Shown here piece after piece: positions 1-4,730 of a stretch of DNA of 11,363 bases. The stretch's first letter is position 1; the number at the start of each line of letters is the position of its first letter. Source of the stretch: an uncultured Eggerthellaceae bacterium. GTDB taxonomy: Bacteria; Actinomycetota; Coriobacteriia; Coriobacteriales; Eggerthellaceae. The notes beneath the pieces were generated by a model. It saw nothing but the letters and a program-made list of their open reading frames with translations, was not told the origin of the DNA and searched no databases. Both the position numbers and the translations under genes were made by a program. The DNA is taken from contig CAJUQH010000029.1 in NCBI GenBank assembly GCA_910588095.1, positions 1 to 11,363 of the forward strand, read 5' to 3'.

Positions 1-142
1 CCAGGCGCTGGAAGTCGGGATAGGATTGCCCCGATTCCCACTTCGATACCGTCTGTCGCGATACCCCCAGCTCGAAGCCGAGCTCTTCCTGGGAGAGGCC
101 CCGCTTCTTGCGCAGGGCCATGAGCCGCTCGTTGAATTTCAT
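1..142 (-). CDS. XRE-family helix-turn-helix regulator, N-terminal part (runs off window)
   Basis: Only the first 47 codons are inside the window; the gene continues past base 1. The peptide starts MKFNERLMALRKKRGLSQEE and carries the complete helix-turn-helix of the Cro/C1 (XRE) family. Residues about 17-36 have the SQEELG...LGVSRQTVSKWE pattern in which the second helix reads DNA, followed by the usual ESGQSYPDF. The ATG at 142-140 is preceded by a purine-rich ribosome binding site (AGGAAAGGAAG about 7 bases upstream), which supports this start. Nothing can be said of the effector or membrane domain that often follows this HTH. A perfect -35 box and a palindrome about 70-95 bp upstream suggest autoregulation (inference). 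Family call is firm; target genes are unknown. Confidence 0.9.
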   Translation of the reverse strand, partial: MKFNERLMALRKKRGLSQEELGFELGVSRQTVSKWESGQSYPDFQRL

Positions 143-204
143 GGCGCTTCCTTTCCTCGATGCCAGTATGAGCGCACTTCGATTCAATCGGAAGGGTTGC
201 CGCG

Positions 205-238
205 CATCTACCAACCATGGTTGGAAATCTGTCAACCA
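205..238 (-). promoter_or_regulatory. Candidate promoter/operator of the XRE regulator gene
   Basis: On the minus strand a perfect TTGACA (-35, 230-235) is followed after 19 bp by a weak -10 (TAGATG, 205-210). The spacer contains the perfect 14-bp palindrome CCAACCATGGTTGG (211-224). A further CAACCA half-site lies at 233-238, overlapping the -35, so three CAACCA/TGGTTG half-sites occur within 27 bp. The long spacer with an embedded palindrome suggests a regulated promoter; autorepression by the downstream XRE protein is the simplest guess. Promoter boxes are by eye only. Confidence 0.45.
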
Positions 239-325
239 AAGCTGCCATCTGCAGTGGGTTAGCCGGGAGGTCTGCGCGATTTACCCCGCGCCGCCCCTCT
301 TCGGTGGGAAGAAAATGCCGGCGGG

Positions 326-550
326 GTGTCAAGGGAACCACCCCCTCGACATCTGTCCATCACCGTGAACATCTACTACCACGGCGCCGACGGAAACGCC
401 CGGCGGTTCGCCGAGGAGATGACGGCCTCGGGCACGGTGGATGCCATCCGCGCCGAGCCGGGCAACCTCCGCTACGAGTACTTCGTCCCCCTGGCCGGCG
501 GCGAGACCGTGCTGTTCATCGACAGTTGGGAAGATGACGCAGGAAGATGA
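326..550 (+). pseudogene. Truncated antibiotic-biosynthesis-monooxygenase (ABM)-like protein
   Basis: From about base 362 the frame reads TVNIYYHGADGNARRFAEEM and continues to GGETVLFIDSWED. This resembles the N-terminal half to two-thirds of small ABM-fold proteins (putative quinol monooxygenases, usually about 95-110 aa), which end a beta strand with a conserved SW.d motif. After SWED the frame reads DAGR and stops at 548-550; the last helix and strand of the fold are missing. The stop lies in the second copy of a 13-bp tandem duplication, at the edge of the inverted-repeat element at 548-740. Collapsing the duplication still gives no homologous C-terminus, so the loss is not just a frameshift. 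There is no good ribosome binding site; the possible starts are GTG at 326 or GTG near 365. I judge it a remnant. It is the only coding-like plus-strand material apart from the fragment at 761-856. Confidence 0.6.
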
Positions 551-555
551 CGCAG
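530..555 (+). repeat. Perfect 13-bp tandem duplication (gaagatgacgcag x2)
   Basis: Two adjacent identical copies, 530-542 and 543-555. The duplication shifts the frame of the monooxygenase-like gene and supplies its stop codon. Each copy contains TGACGCAG, the reverse complement of the CTGCGTCA core of the three-copy repeat at 733-762. Confidence 0.95.
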
Positions 556-740
556 GGCGGGGATATTGTCATCACATGACCCAAAGCGGCGCAGGAGTCG
601 AGAGAATCGCCCCCTTGACTCTGCAGGGGGTTGCCGGTGCGGCAGATAGAGAGACTCACGGAAATCGGAAGGACGTCATCTAGGAATGTCCGCCACCCAC
701 TGCTCGGTGATATTGATGACGTTATCCCCGTCCTGCGTCA
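548..740. mobile_element. Small (~0.2 kb) element bounded by imperfect terminal inverted repeats, MITE/REP-like
   Basis: The left end (548-574, beginning TGACGCAGGGCGGGGATA and going on to GTCATCA) matches the reverse complement of the right end (714-740, TGACGCAGGACGGGGATA ... GTCATCA) at 24 of 27 positions. The tip motif TGACGCAG is duplicated on the left (535-542, 548-555) and present three times on the right (733-760, inverted). The 130-odd internal bases hold no ORF of note and a small hairpin (CCCCCT...AGGGGG around 610-630). It carries no transposase, so any mobility would have to be in trans. The monooxygenase fragment ends at its left edge. Classification as a MITE is inference; the inverted repeats are seen directly. 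Confidence 0.5.
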
Positions 741-762
741 CTCTGCGTCACTCTGCGTCACT
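733..762 (+). repeat. Three perfect 10-bp tandem repeats (ctgcgtcact x3)
   Basis: Copies at 733-742, 743-752 and 753-762, uninterrupted and identical. They form the right tip of the inverted-repeat element; the inverse motif is repeated at its left tip. Confidence 0.95.
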
Positions 763-856
763 GAAGCTGGCCGACCGTGGCAGCTTCCAGACCATCGGCA
801 TCATCACCGATGTGGGGCTGTTCCTGAAGCAGCTGGCCGATGAGCTGGGCTGCTAG
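761..856 (+). pseudogene. Orphan C-terminal coding fragment of unknown protein
   Basis: Immediately after the tandem repeats the plus strand reads LKLADRGSFQTIGIITDVGL, then FLKQLADELGC and a TAG at 854-856. The peptide looks like real protein: an amphipathic helix at the end, balanced composition and GC-rich third positions. It has no start codon with a ribosome binding site, and upstream the frame runs into repeat sequence. It does not resemble the missing end of the monooxygenase-like fragment on the other side of the element, so the two flanks do not rejoin into one gene. I do not recognise the family. It is most likely the 3' remnant of a gene whose front was deleted. Confidence 0.35.
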
Positions 857-991
857 GCAGCCGGCGCACGGGAGCGCAGGCACTGGCGGCTTGGCTGCCT
901 CGGCTGCAGGTGCGGCCTGGGCGTCGGCGCGGCTCGGGTGCGGGGCCCAGCGGCGGCCGGGGAGGGCTGGAGGGGCCCTCGCGCAAAAGGG

Positions 992-1396
992 CTAGTGCTG
1001 GTAGCCCGTGATGTCCATCTTGGCGATGAGCCTGTCGGTGTCGTCGGTGACCGTGACGGTGTAGAACGACAGGTGCCGCCCGGCCTTCTCCAGGTCGGCC
1101 GTGGCGATGAGCTTGGTGCCGCGGGTGGCGCTCATGTAGGAGATGGTGCTCATGGCGTTGACCACCGGGCCGCCGCCGATGTTGCTGGCCAGGGCCAAGG
1201 CGAAGTCGGCCAGCGTGAAGATGGCACCGCCCATGATGTTGCCTTGGGCGTTCTTGTGGATGTTGGCCAGCTCCATTTCGGCCACGCCATGGCCCTTCCA
1301 CCCCTCGACGATGCGGCATCCGGCCGCCTTCGTGACGAATTGGTCGCCGTTGAAGAACGCTTCCATCTCCTCCATGGTCGGGCGCTCGGACAGCAT
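992..1396 (-). CDS. PaaI-family hotdog thioesterase
   Basis: A 134-residue single hotdog-fold domain, the usual length for PaaI-type acyl-CoA thioesterases, which hydrolyse aromatic or short/medium-chain acyl-CoA as tetramers in the cytosol. The diagnostic stretch is at residues 47-64: HKN...GNIMGG followed by AIFTLAD, where the central helix begins. The classic form is HxNxxGxxHGGxxxxLAD, so the histidine before GG is Met55 here, while the Asn, the Gly pair and the LAD aspartate are kept. A good ribosome binding site (GGAAGGAG) lies 7-8 bases before the ATG at 1396-1394. The gene stands alone, with the long palindrome 1457-1551 upstream and the decayed stretch downstream; I see no T-tract terminator. 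The family is secure; the substrate cannot be read from the sequence. Confidence 0.88.
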   Translation of the reverse strand: MLSERPTMEEMEAFFNGDQFVTKAAGCRIVEGWKGHGVAEMELANIHKNAQGNIMGGAIFTLADFALALASNIGGGPVVNAMSTISYMSATRGTKLIATADLEKAGRHLSFYTVTVTDDTDRLIAKMDITGYQH

Positions 1397-1456
1397 GGGC
1401 AGGCTCCTTCCGTCGGTGCGGCGCCAAGGCCGCGGTCTTCCTCGTGCAAGCTTAGC

Positions 1457-1551
1457 AGAGCCAGGGGGTCACATCTAATGGCGCACTAGCCCCTTGGCTC
1501 CTTTGCATCAAGCGTCTCATAGTGTGCCATTAGATGTGACCCCCTGGCTCT
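1457..1551. repeat. Long palindromic element, copy 1 (32-bp arms, 31-nt loop)
   Basis: The left arm 1457-1488 (AGAGCCAGGGGGTCACATCT...) pairs with the right arm 1520-1551 over 32 bp; the only imperfection is a G opposite T (a G.U pair in RNA). The inner 23 bp recur as copy 2 at 5922-5994 with one compensatory change, and the loops share a TTT...CGTCTCA segment. It lies between the end of the YdeI-like gene (83 bp away) and the thioesterase start. No T-tract follows on the minus strand, so a simple intrinsic terminator is unlikely. Confidence 0.85.
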
Positions 1552-1633
1552 TGTCGGGCCCCTTGCGCAGCCGAAGCAGATCCGACTTGCTCCAGGGGGC
1601 CCGTTTACTTCCCTGGGTGCATTTCTTTGCCGA

Positions 1634-2194
1634 TTACATCGGCTTCAGGTTTCGATTGAGCCTGTCAACCATCCAAGCGAGACGCTTCTCGCGACCAGCG
1701 TCGGTCTTTGCATCAAGGTAGGCCCTCGTGTAGGTCTTCCTCACCGAAGGCGACATGCCGAGGAAGTTCGCGTGCGCCTTCTCATAGGGCTCAAGAATCT
1801 GCGTGATACGCTCGATGTCCTCGTCGGTGACGCCAGGAGCTTTCGGAGCATCCCACTGTCTGTTGGCCTTCGCTTCCTCGATCTTCGAGCGCCCATGCTC
1901 GGTCATGAGTCCGCGCTTCTCAAGCTCGGCTACGAGCTTCTTGTTCTTCTCAGACCACTTGCTGTTGAGCCTACGTTGAGAGAAGTACTTGCGATAAGAG
2001 ACGTCGTCGATCTTCTGCATCTGCCCGTCGATCCAGCCAAAGCAGAGCGCTTCTTCCAGGGCTTCCGATGCCTTGAGCGTCTTAGGGCCTCCTGTCTTGC
2101 CGAAGATGAGCCAGACACCATCGTCGGAAGATGCATTGCCTTGCAGCCATTTTCTGAACTCGCTCCTGTCGGCGAATCGCAAATCCTCGCTCAT
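1634..2194 (-). CDS. YdeI/OmpD-associated family protein
   Basis: 186 residues, matching the YdeI/OmdA family (often annotated as bacteriocin-protection or OmpD-associated protein; biochemical role unsettled). Recognisable family features are EALCFGWIDG followed by an SYRKYFSQRR...SKWSEKN stretch (residues about 48-82), and the basic C-terminus with the REKRLAWMVDRL pattern. There is no signal peptide or membrane segment, so it is cytosolic. The ATG at 2194 is chosen over an in-frame ATG 24 bases upstream because AGGAGG sits 6 bases before it. That start overlaps the TGA of the methyltransferase gene by 4 bases (ATGA), so the two are probably translationally coupled. GC is visibly lower than in the transporter region, which fits acquisition with the neighbouring AbiE block. 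Confidence 0.82.
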   Translation of the reverse strand: MSEDLRFADRSEFRKWLQGNASSDDGVWLIFGKTGGPKTLKASEALEEALCFGWIDGQMQKIDDVSYRKYFSQRRLNSKWSEKNKKLVAELEKRGLMTEHGRSKIEEAKANRQWDAPKAPGVTDEDIERITQILEPYEKAHANFLGMSPSVRKTYTRAYLDAKTDAGREKRLAWMVDRLNRNLKPM

Positions 2195-2793
2195 GCTTGC
2201 CTCCTGCCTACAACACAATACGCCCTTCCGTCCATGATGGGCTCGATGTGAACTGCAAGGCCCACGTCCTTCGCCGCCGAAAGAACCGCTTTCTCGGCGT
2301 GCATCCTATAGCCGAACTGAGTGTGAGAGTAGGATTCGAGGGCTCGGTTCGTGTAATGAGTGCCAATGAAGATGCCCTCGGGTTTGAGCACGCGAGCGAT
2401 CTCCTCGAAGCCCGACGCCAGATCCTCCCAGAAGTAAATCGTGTTGATTGTTAGAGCCTTGTCGACTGTTGCGTCTTCGAGTGGCATATCGTCAACCGGA
2501 CAGCGAAGGAGCTCCACGTTCGTTCCGGCAAGCTGACGCTTCGCGATCTCAAGCGCATCTTCCGAGATGTCGGCTCCTATCAAATGGCAATCACACGCAT
2601 GGGCGATCCGCTCCAACATGATTCCGTTGCCGCAGCCTATGTCAAGTATGATGTCGTCGTTTCGAGGGCGAAGGAGCCTCTCTGTCGCTTCGTACATCTG
2701 CGCGTTCTGACGGTTCATGACGGCCATAACGATGCGGCCGCCTATACCACGGGGGTTGGCGAACTGCTTGGCGATGTACTCGTTGATAGACAT
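2191..2793 (-). CDS. Class I SAM-dependent methyltransferase
   Basis: A 200-residue Rossmann-fold methyltransferase of the broad UbiE/small-molecule group. Motif I, ILDIGCGNG (residues 49-57), binds S-adenosylmethionine; the acidic end of the second strand is D75 (LIGAD), and CPVDDMPLED (about 98-107) and a TINTIYFWED motif (about 115-124) follow as expected. The N-terminal FANPRGIGGRIVMAVMNRQN segment (11-30) is a lid typical of one bacterial subfamily often found beside small metabolic or stress genes. Substrate unknown. The ATG at 2793 is preferred over a GTG at 2814: GAGGAAAG lies about 9 bases upstream and family proteins begin near the xINEYIAKQF region. It overlaps the YdeI-like gene by ATGA and lies 72 bp after the AbiEii stop, so it could share that transcript. 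Confidence 0.85.
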   Translation of the reverse strand: MSINEYIAKQFANPRGIGGRIVMAVMNRQNAQMYEATERLLRPRNDDIILDIGCGNGIMLERIAHACDCHLIGADISEDALEIAKRQLAGTNVELLRCPVDDMPLEDATVDKALTINTIYFWEDLASGFEEIARVLKPEGIFIGTHYTNRALESYSHTQFGYRMHAEKAVLSAAKDVGLAVHIEPIMDGRAYCVVGRRQA

Positions 2794-2814
2794 TCTGGTC
2801 TTTCCTCGTTCCAC

Positions 2815-2831
2815 TGAGACAAATTGTCCCA
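2815..2831. promoter_or_regulatory. Near-perfect 17-bp palindrome upstream of the methyltransferase gene
   Basis: TGAGACAAATTGTCCCA: 8-bp arms around a single central base, 7 of 8 pairs matching, with a perfect GACAA/TTGTC core. It lies 22-38 bp upstream of the methyltransferase ATG, in the 72-bp gap after abiEii. It is a plausible dimeric regulator site, but I cannot name the regulator or place clear -35/-10 boxes. Confidence 0.3.
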
Positions 2832-2865
2832 GTAGCTCTGAACTGGTATTTCTTCGTGAAAACGG

Positions 2866-3720
2866 CTAGTCGGCAGTTTTGGCGTCCTTGACCGCGTTGG
2901 CCAACGCGCGAAGAGACGCGAGCGCATCTTGCCAACTGACAGATTCTGCGAAGGGGTTGGCCGCCTGGTACCGGCTCCAGTGTCCCTCCATCATCTCGCT
3001 TCCCTCAAGCAGGCCGATCACCTCGTTGCTCCGATCGAGCGATACCGTGCTCTCACGAACCGCCATCGTCGCGTCGAGCGCATCTCCCAGAAGGGCGAAG
3101 TCGATGTCACGACCCGATTCCGTCAGGGCGTAGATGTCGTAGAAGTCGCGCATCCTCGTCGTCTGGAGCGCGAGCGAGAGGATGGTCTCCAGCTTCTCGG
3201 CCAGCGCAGTCTCGGTGTTGTACGATCGAAGCGGGATGCTCCTATCCTCGAACAGCAGCTTGTAGTCGTACTCGATCGCGTCCGGCGTGATGGCGTCACC
3301 TGTGGAGATGTCGATCTTGAAGGTCGTCTTCGTCTTCTCGATGGATGCGCTCACGTTGACGCGCACACCGCCGTATTCAGAGTCTTCCATGATCTCTTGC
3401 GGTTCCCCGAGCTCGAAGGTGAAGCCGTCGCCGATGTCGATGGAGGCGACCTCGGCAAGGATGCGAGAGACATTATCCAAGCTCATGTCGTGCCCGCGCA
3501 TCGTGGCGTCGATGTCTCGCGTGGAGCGCTCGTCCACGCCGATGAGGGATGCCACGAGCATGTCTCCCTTGATGACGAAGTCACCGCGATAATCGGACAC
3601 GGACAGTCTCTCAAGCAGGCGCTCCATGGTGTAGTGACGAAGGAGCATCTGCGCCGTGGCGCCGTCTCCTTTGGCGCGGTTCCTGATGAGGTCTTTGATT
3701 CTCCGGGCTCCCGTGATCAC
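2866..3720 (-). CDS. abiEii: AbiEii-type nucleotidyltransferase toxin of an AbiE (type IV) toxin-antitoxin/phage-abortive system
   Basis: 284 residues of the AbiEii/AbiGii nucleotidyltransferase superfamily, cytosolic proteins that halt growth on phage infection. The fold's core is visible: FVIKGDMLVASL (48-59), the metal-binding DID (69-71) in RSTRDIDAT, the third-strand FKIDIS (134-139), and the C-terminal EKLETILSLAL...RMRDFYDIYAL (175-199), whose KL and R.xDFYD residues are family hallmarks. The usual second small residue of the KGG/KGS motif is Asp53 (KGD), an odd substitution near the active site. The start is GTG at 3720, overlapping the TGA of the antitoxin gene by 4 bases (GTGA), the normal antitoxin-first arrangement. 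Full length and no internal stops argue for an intact gene, but activity cannot be read from sequence. Confidence 0.9.
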   Translation of the reverse strand: MITGARRIKDLIRNRAKGDGATAQMLLRHYTMERLLERLSVSDYRGDFVIKGDMLVASLIGVDERSTRDIDATMRGHDMSLDNVSRILAEVASIDIGDGFTFELGEPQEIMEDSEYGGVRVNVSASIEKTKTTFKIDISTGDAITPDAIEYDYKLLFEDRSIPLRSYNTETALAEKLETILSLALQTTRMRDFYDIYALTESGRDIDFALLGDALDATMAVRESTVSLDRSNEVIGLLEGSEMMEGHWSRYQAANPFAESVSWQDALASLRALANAVKDAKTAD

Positions 3721-4316
3721 AGTGCCACCTCCATTACCTCGTAAACGCGGGATTCCATGTTCATGGTCCGAGCGTATGACGACAGTCGCGCAAGGTCCTT
3801 GTCCTTGGAGCGGGAGTAGTCACGAATCGCCTGCCCGAACACGGCAGGATCGAAAGCGGCACGCTTGCGGATGAGGTCGCAGATAGTGCGCTCCTTGTCG
3901 TAGGCTCGCACGTTGAGACCGCCCGGCGTCTTCACTTCCGTGAGCCCGAGTTCGTACCACTCCGGCTTTGCGTAGTGGACGCGCACGCCCTGATCCCTCA
4001 AGGGGCCGGCATTGTAGTTGGAATCGACGGTAACCGAGATCGGCATCGGCTCCCGGTCGGTCAGGTCGTGAAGATAGAGCGCCGAATCGTGCGAGAACAC
4101 GGCTTTCGGGAAGCGCTTCTGAAGGAGCGCCATCTCGTCCGGGAATACATCAGGATCAATGTAGACCCCACGCGATGTTCGCTCAAGGCCGTGTCTGCGG
4201 ACGTAGTCGGAGAAGGCCGGGCGCGTGGCCCCTGCCTCTTGCGCCTCGGCAGAGGTTATGATCCCCGCGTTGGCTTCGAGGACAGAATTCAGTGTCTTGT
4301 CGTATTTGGTAATCAT
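3717..4316 (-). CDS. abiEi: AbiEi-type antitoxin with N-terminal winged helix
   Basis: 199 residues. It has an N-terminal winged-helix domain (about 6-52, ending RTSRGVYID) and a C-terminal antitoxin domain with the family motifs FSHDSALYLHDLTDREP (74-90) and AYDKERTICDLIR (138-150). In characterised AbiE systems this protein neutralises AbiEii without stable binding and represses its own promoter through inverted repeats. A candidate promoter with inverted repeats sits directly in front. The ATG at 4316 is chosen over one at 4343 because the only plausible -10 box (4334-4339) lies between them; a transcript from it would begin about 11 bases before 4316, with no ribosome binding site, as in near-leaderless actinobacterial genes. 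It overlaps abiEii by 4 bases. Confidence 0.88.
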   Translation of the reverse strand: MITKYDKTLNSVLEANAGIITSAEAQEAGATRPAFSDYVRRHGLERTSRGVYIDPDVFPDEMALLQKRFPKAVFSHDSALYLHDLTDREPMPISVTVDSNYNAGPLRDQGVRVHYAKPEWYELGLTEVKTPGGLNVRAYDKERTICDLIRKRAAFDPAVFGQAIRDYSRSKDKDLARLSSYARTMNMESRVYEVMEVAL

Positions 4317-4369
4317 TTTACAATCACGCTGACATACTATCACGAATTCAGCATGGTCGTAAAATGATT
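4311..4369 (-). promoter_or_regulatory. AbiE operon promoter framed by an 11-bp inverted repeat
   Basis: Perfect inverted repeat arms AATCATTTTAC (4311-4321) and GTAAAATGATT (4359-4369), separated by 37 bp. On the minus strand TTTACG (4358-4363) and TAGTAT (4334-4339) with an 18-bp spacer form a plausible promoter. The upstream arm overlaps the -35 and the downstream arm overlaps the abiEi start codon. This suits autorepression by AbiEi as known for other AbiE systems; the exact operator is inference. Confidence 0.5.
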
Positions 4370-4389
4370 TCAGGATGACCGCCGATCAT

Positions 4390-4503
4390 TCATTTTGATA
4401 AAGCTGCAAGGTGCTGGCGGCCGGGATGGAGCCATAGTGGCAGCTCATCTTGGTGCACTATGAGCGGCATGTGGTGGCGGATCGGCAAGACACCGCACTT
4501 CAT
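4390..4503 (-). pseudogene. 37-codon remnant resembling the C-terminus of an SRAP (HMCES/YedK-type) protein
   Basis: The frame starts at ATG 4503, overlapping the stop of the 76-aa membrane protein by 4 bases, and ends in TGA at 4390. The segment VLPIRHHMPLIVHQDELPLW resembles the end of SOS-response-associated peptidase (SRAP) proteins. These have an (I/V)HxRMPxIL...xWL motif carrying the catalytic histidine region and protect abasic sites in single-stranded DNA. Full SRAP proteins are about 200 aa and begin with Cys2, so this would be only the last sixth. It stops about 47 bp before the AbiE promoter, and may be what is left of a gene truncated during a rearrangement. It could also be a real small peptide gene, given the coupled start. 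The similarity is short and judged by eye. Confidence 0.35.
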
Positions 4504-4730
4504 CGCACGCACAGCCAAGCAAGCAAGGTGAACAGGGCGCCAAGGAAGACGAGCAGCACAGAATACCTGGCCTGCGTCTTGCGCCACTCTTGTGGCGTGG
4601 GCGGATTCTTCTCGTCGTACCCCGTGTCGTGGAACAAGATGCCCTTGTTTATGGGCTTCGCGAGCCAGACCGAGACGATGGCGACGATGAAGGCAACCGC
4701 CACGAGAGCCGGCACGAAAACGGAGGTCAT
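4500..4730 (-). CDS. Small membrane protein with two transmembrane segments, unknown function
   Basis: 76 residues, not given as a separate frame because a longer spurious start lies in the same frame. Two hydrophobic helices (about 3-23 and 56-75) flank a polar loop, ILFHDTGYDEKNPPTPQEWR, giving a hairpin in the membrane with a 30-residue loop. I do not recognise the family. The ATG at 4730-4728 overlaps the TGA of the upstream PH-like membrane protein (ATGA). A GGAGG-like stretch within the end of that gene (GAGGAGGCGACGGC) lies upstream as ribosome binding site. Tight coupling to the larger protein suggests a partner subunit or co-expressed stabilising peptide (inference). Confidence 0.7.
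   Translation of the reverse strand: MTSVFVPALVAVAFIVAIVSVWLAKPINKGILFHDTGYDEKNPPTPQEWRKTQARYSVLLVFLGALFTLLAWLCVR

Larger units (their letters stand above)
143..991. other. Gene-poor, decayed stretch between the XRE regulator and the thioesterase
   Basis: About 850 bp with no intact gene. From left to right it holds the XRE promoter/operator, a 5' monooxygenase fragment, an element bounded by inverted repeats, an orphan C-terminal coding fragment ending at a TAG at 854-856, and about 135 bp of very GC-rich sequence (857-991) in which I see nothing. It reads as a site of repeated insertion and decay rather than an active locus. Confidence 0.6.

Noticed and set aside
733..762. Three 10-bp repeats as a CRISPR or replication-origin iteron array
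   Set aside because: Units are contiguous with no spacers, only three copies, no cas or rep gene nearby. They are better explained as the iterated tip of the inverted-repeat element.
1457..1551. Palindrome copy 1 as an ordinary rho-independent terminator
   Set aside because: No U-tract follows the stem in either direction, and the stem is far longer than usual. It belongs to a repeat family seen again at 5922-5994.
1556..1601. GGGCCCC...GGGGGCCC inverted repeat downstream of the YdeI-like gene as a terminator
   Set aside because: Arms are 7 bp with a loop of over 30 nt and no T-tract on the minus strand; too weak to call as an intrinsic terminator.
2929..3744. 271-codon plus-strand frame opposite abiEii
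   Set aside because: It is the antisense shadow of a clearly conserved gene, with His/Val/Arg-rich composition and no recognisable motif.
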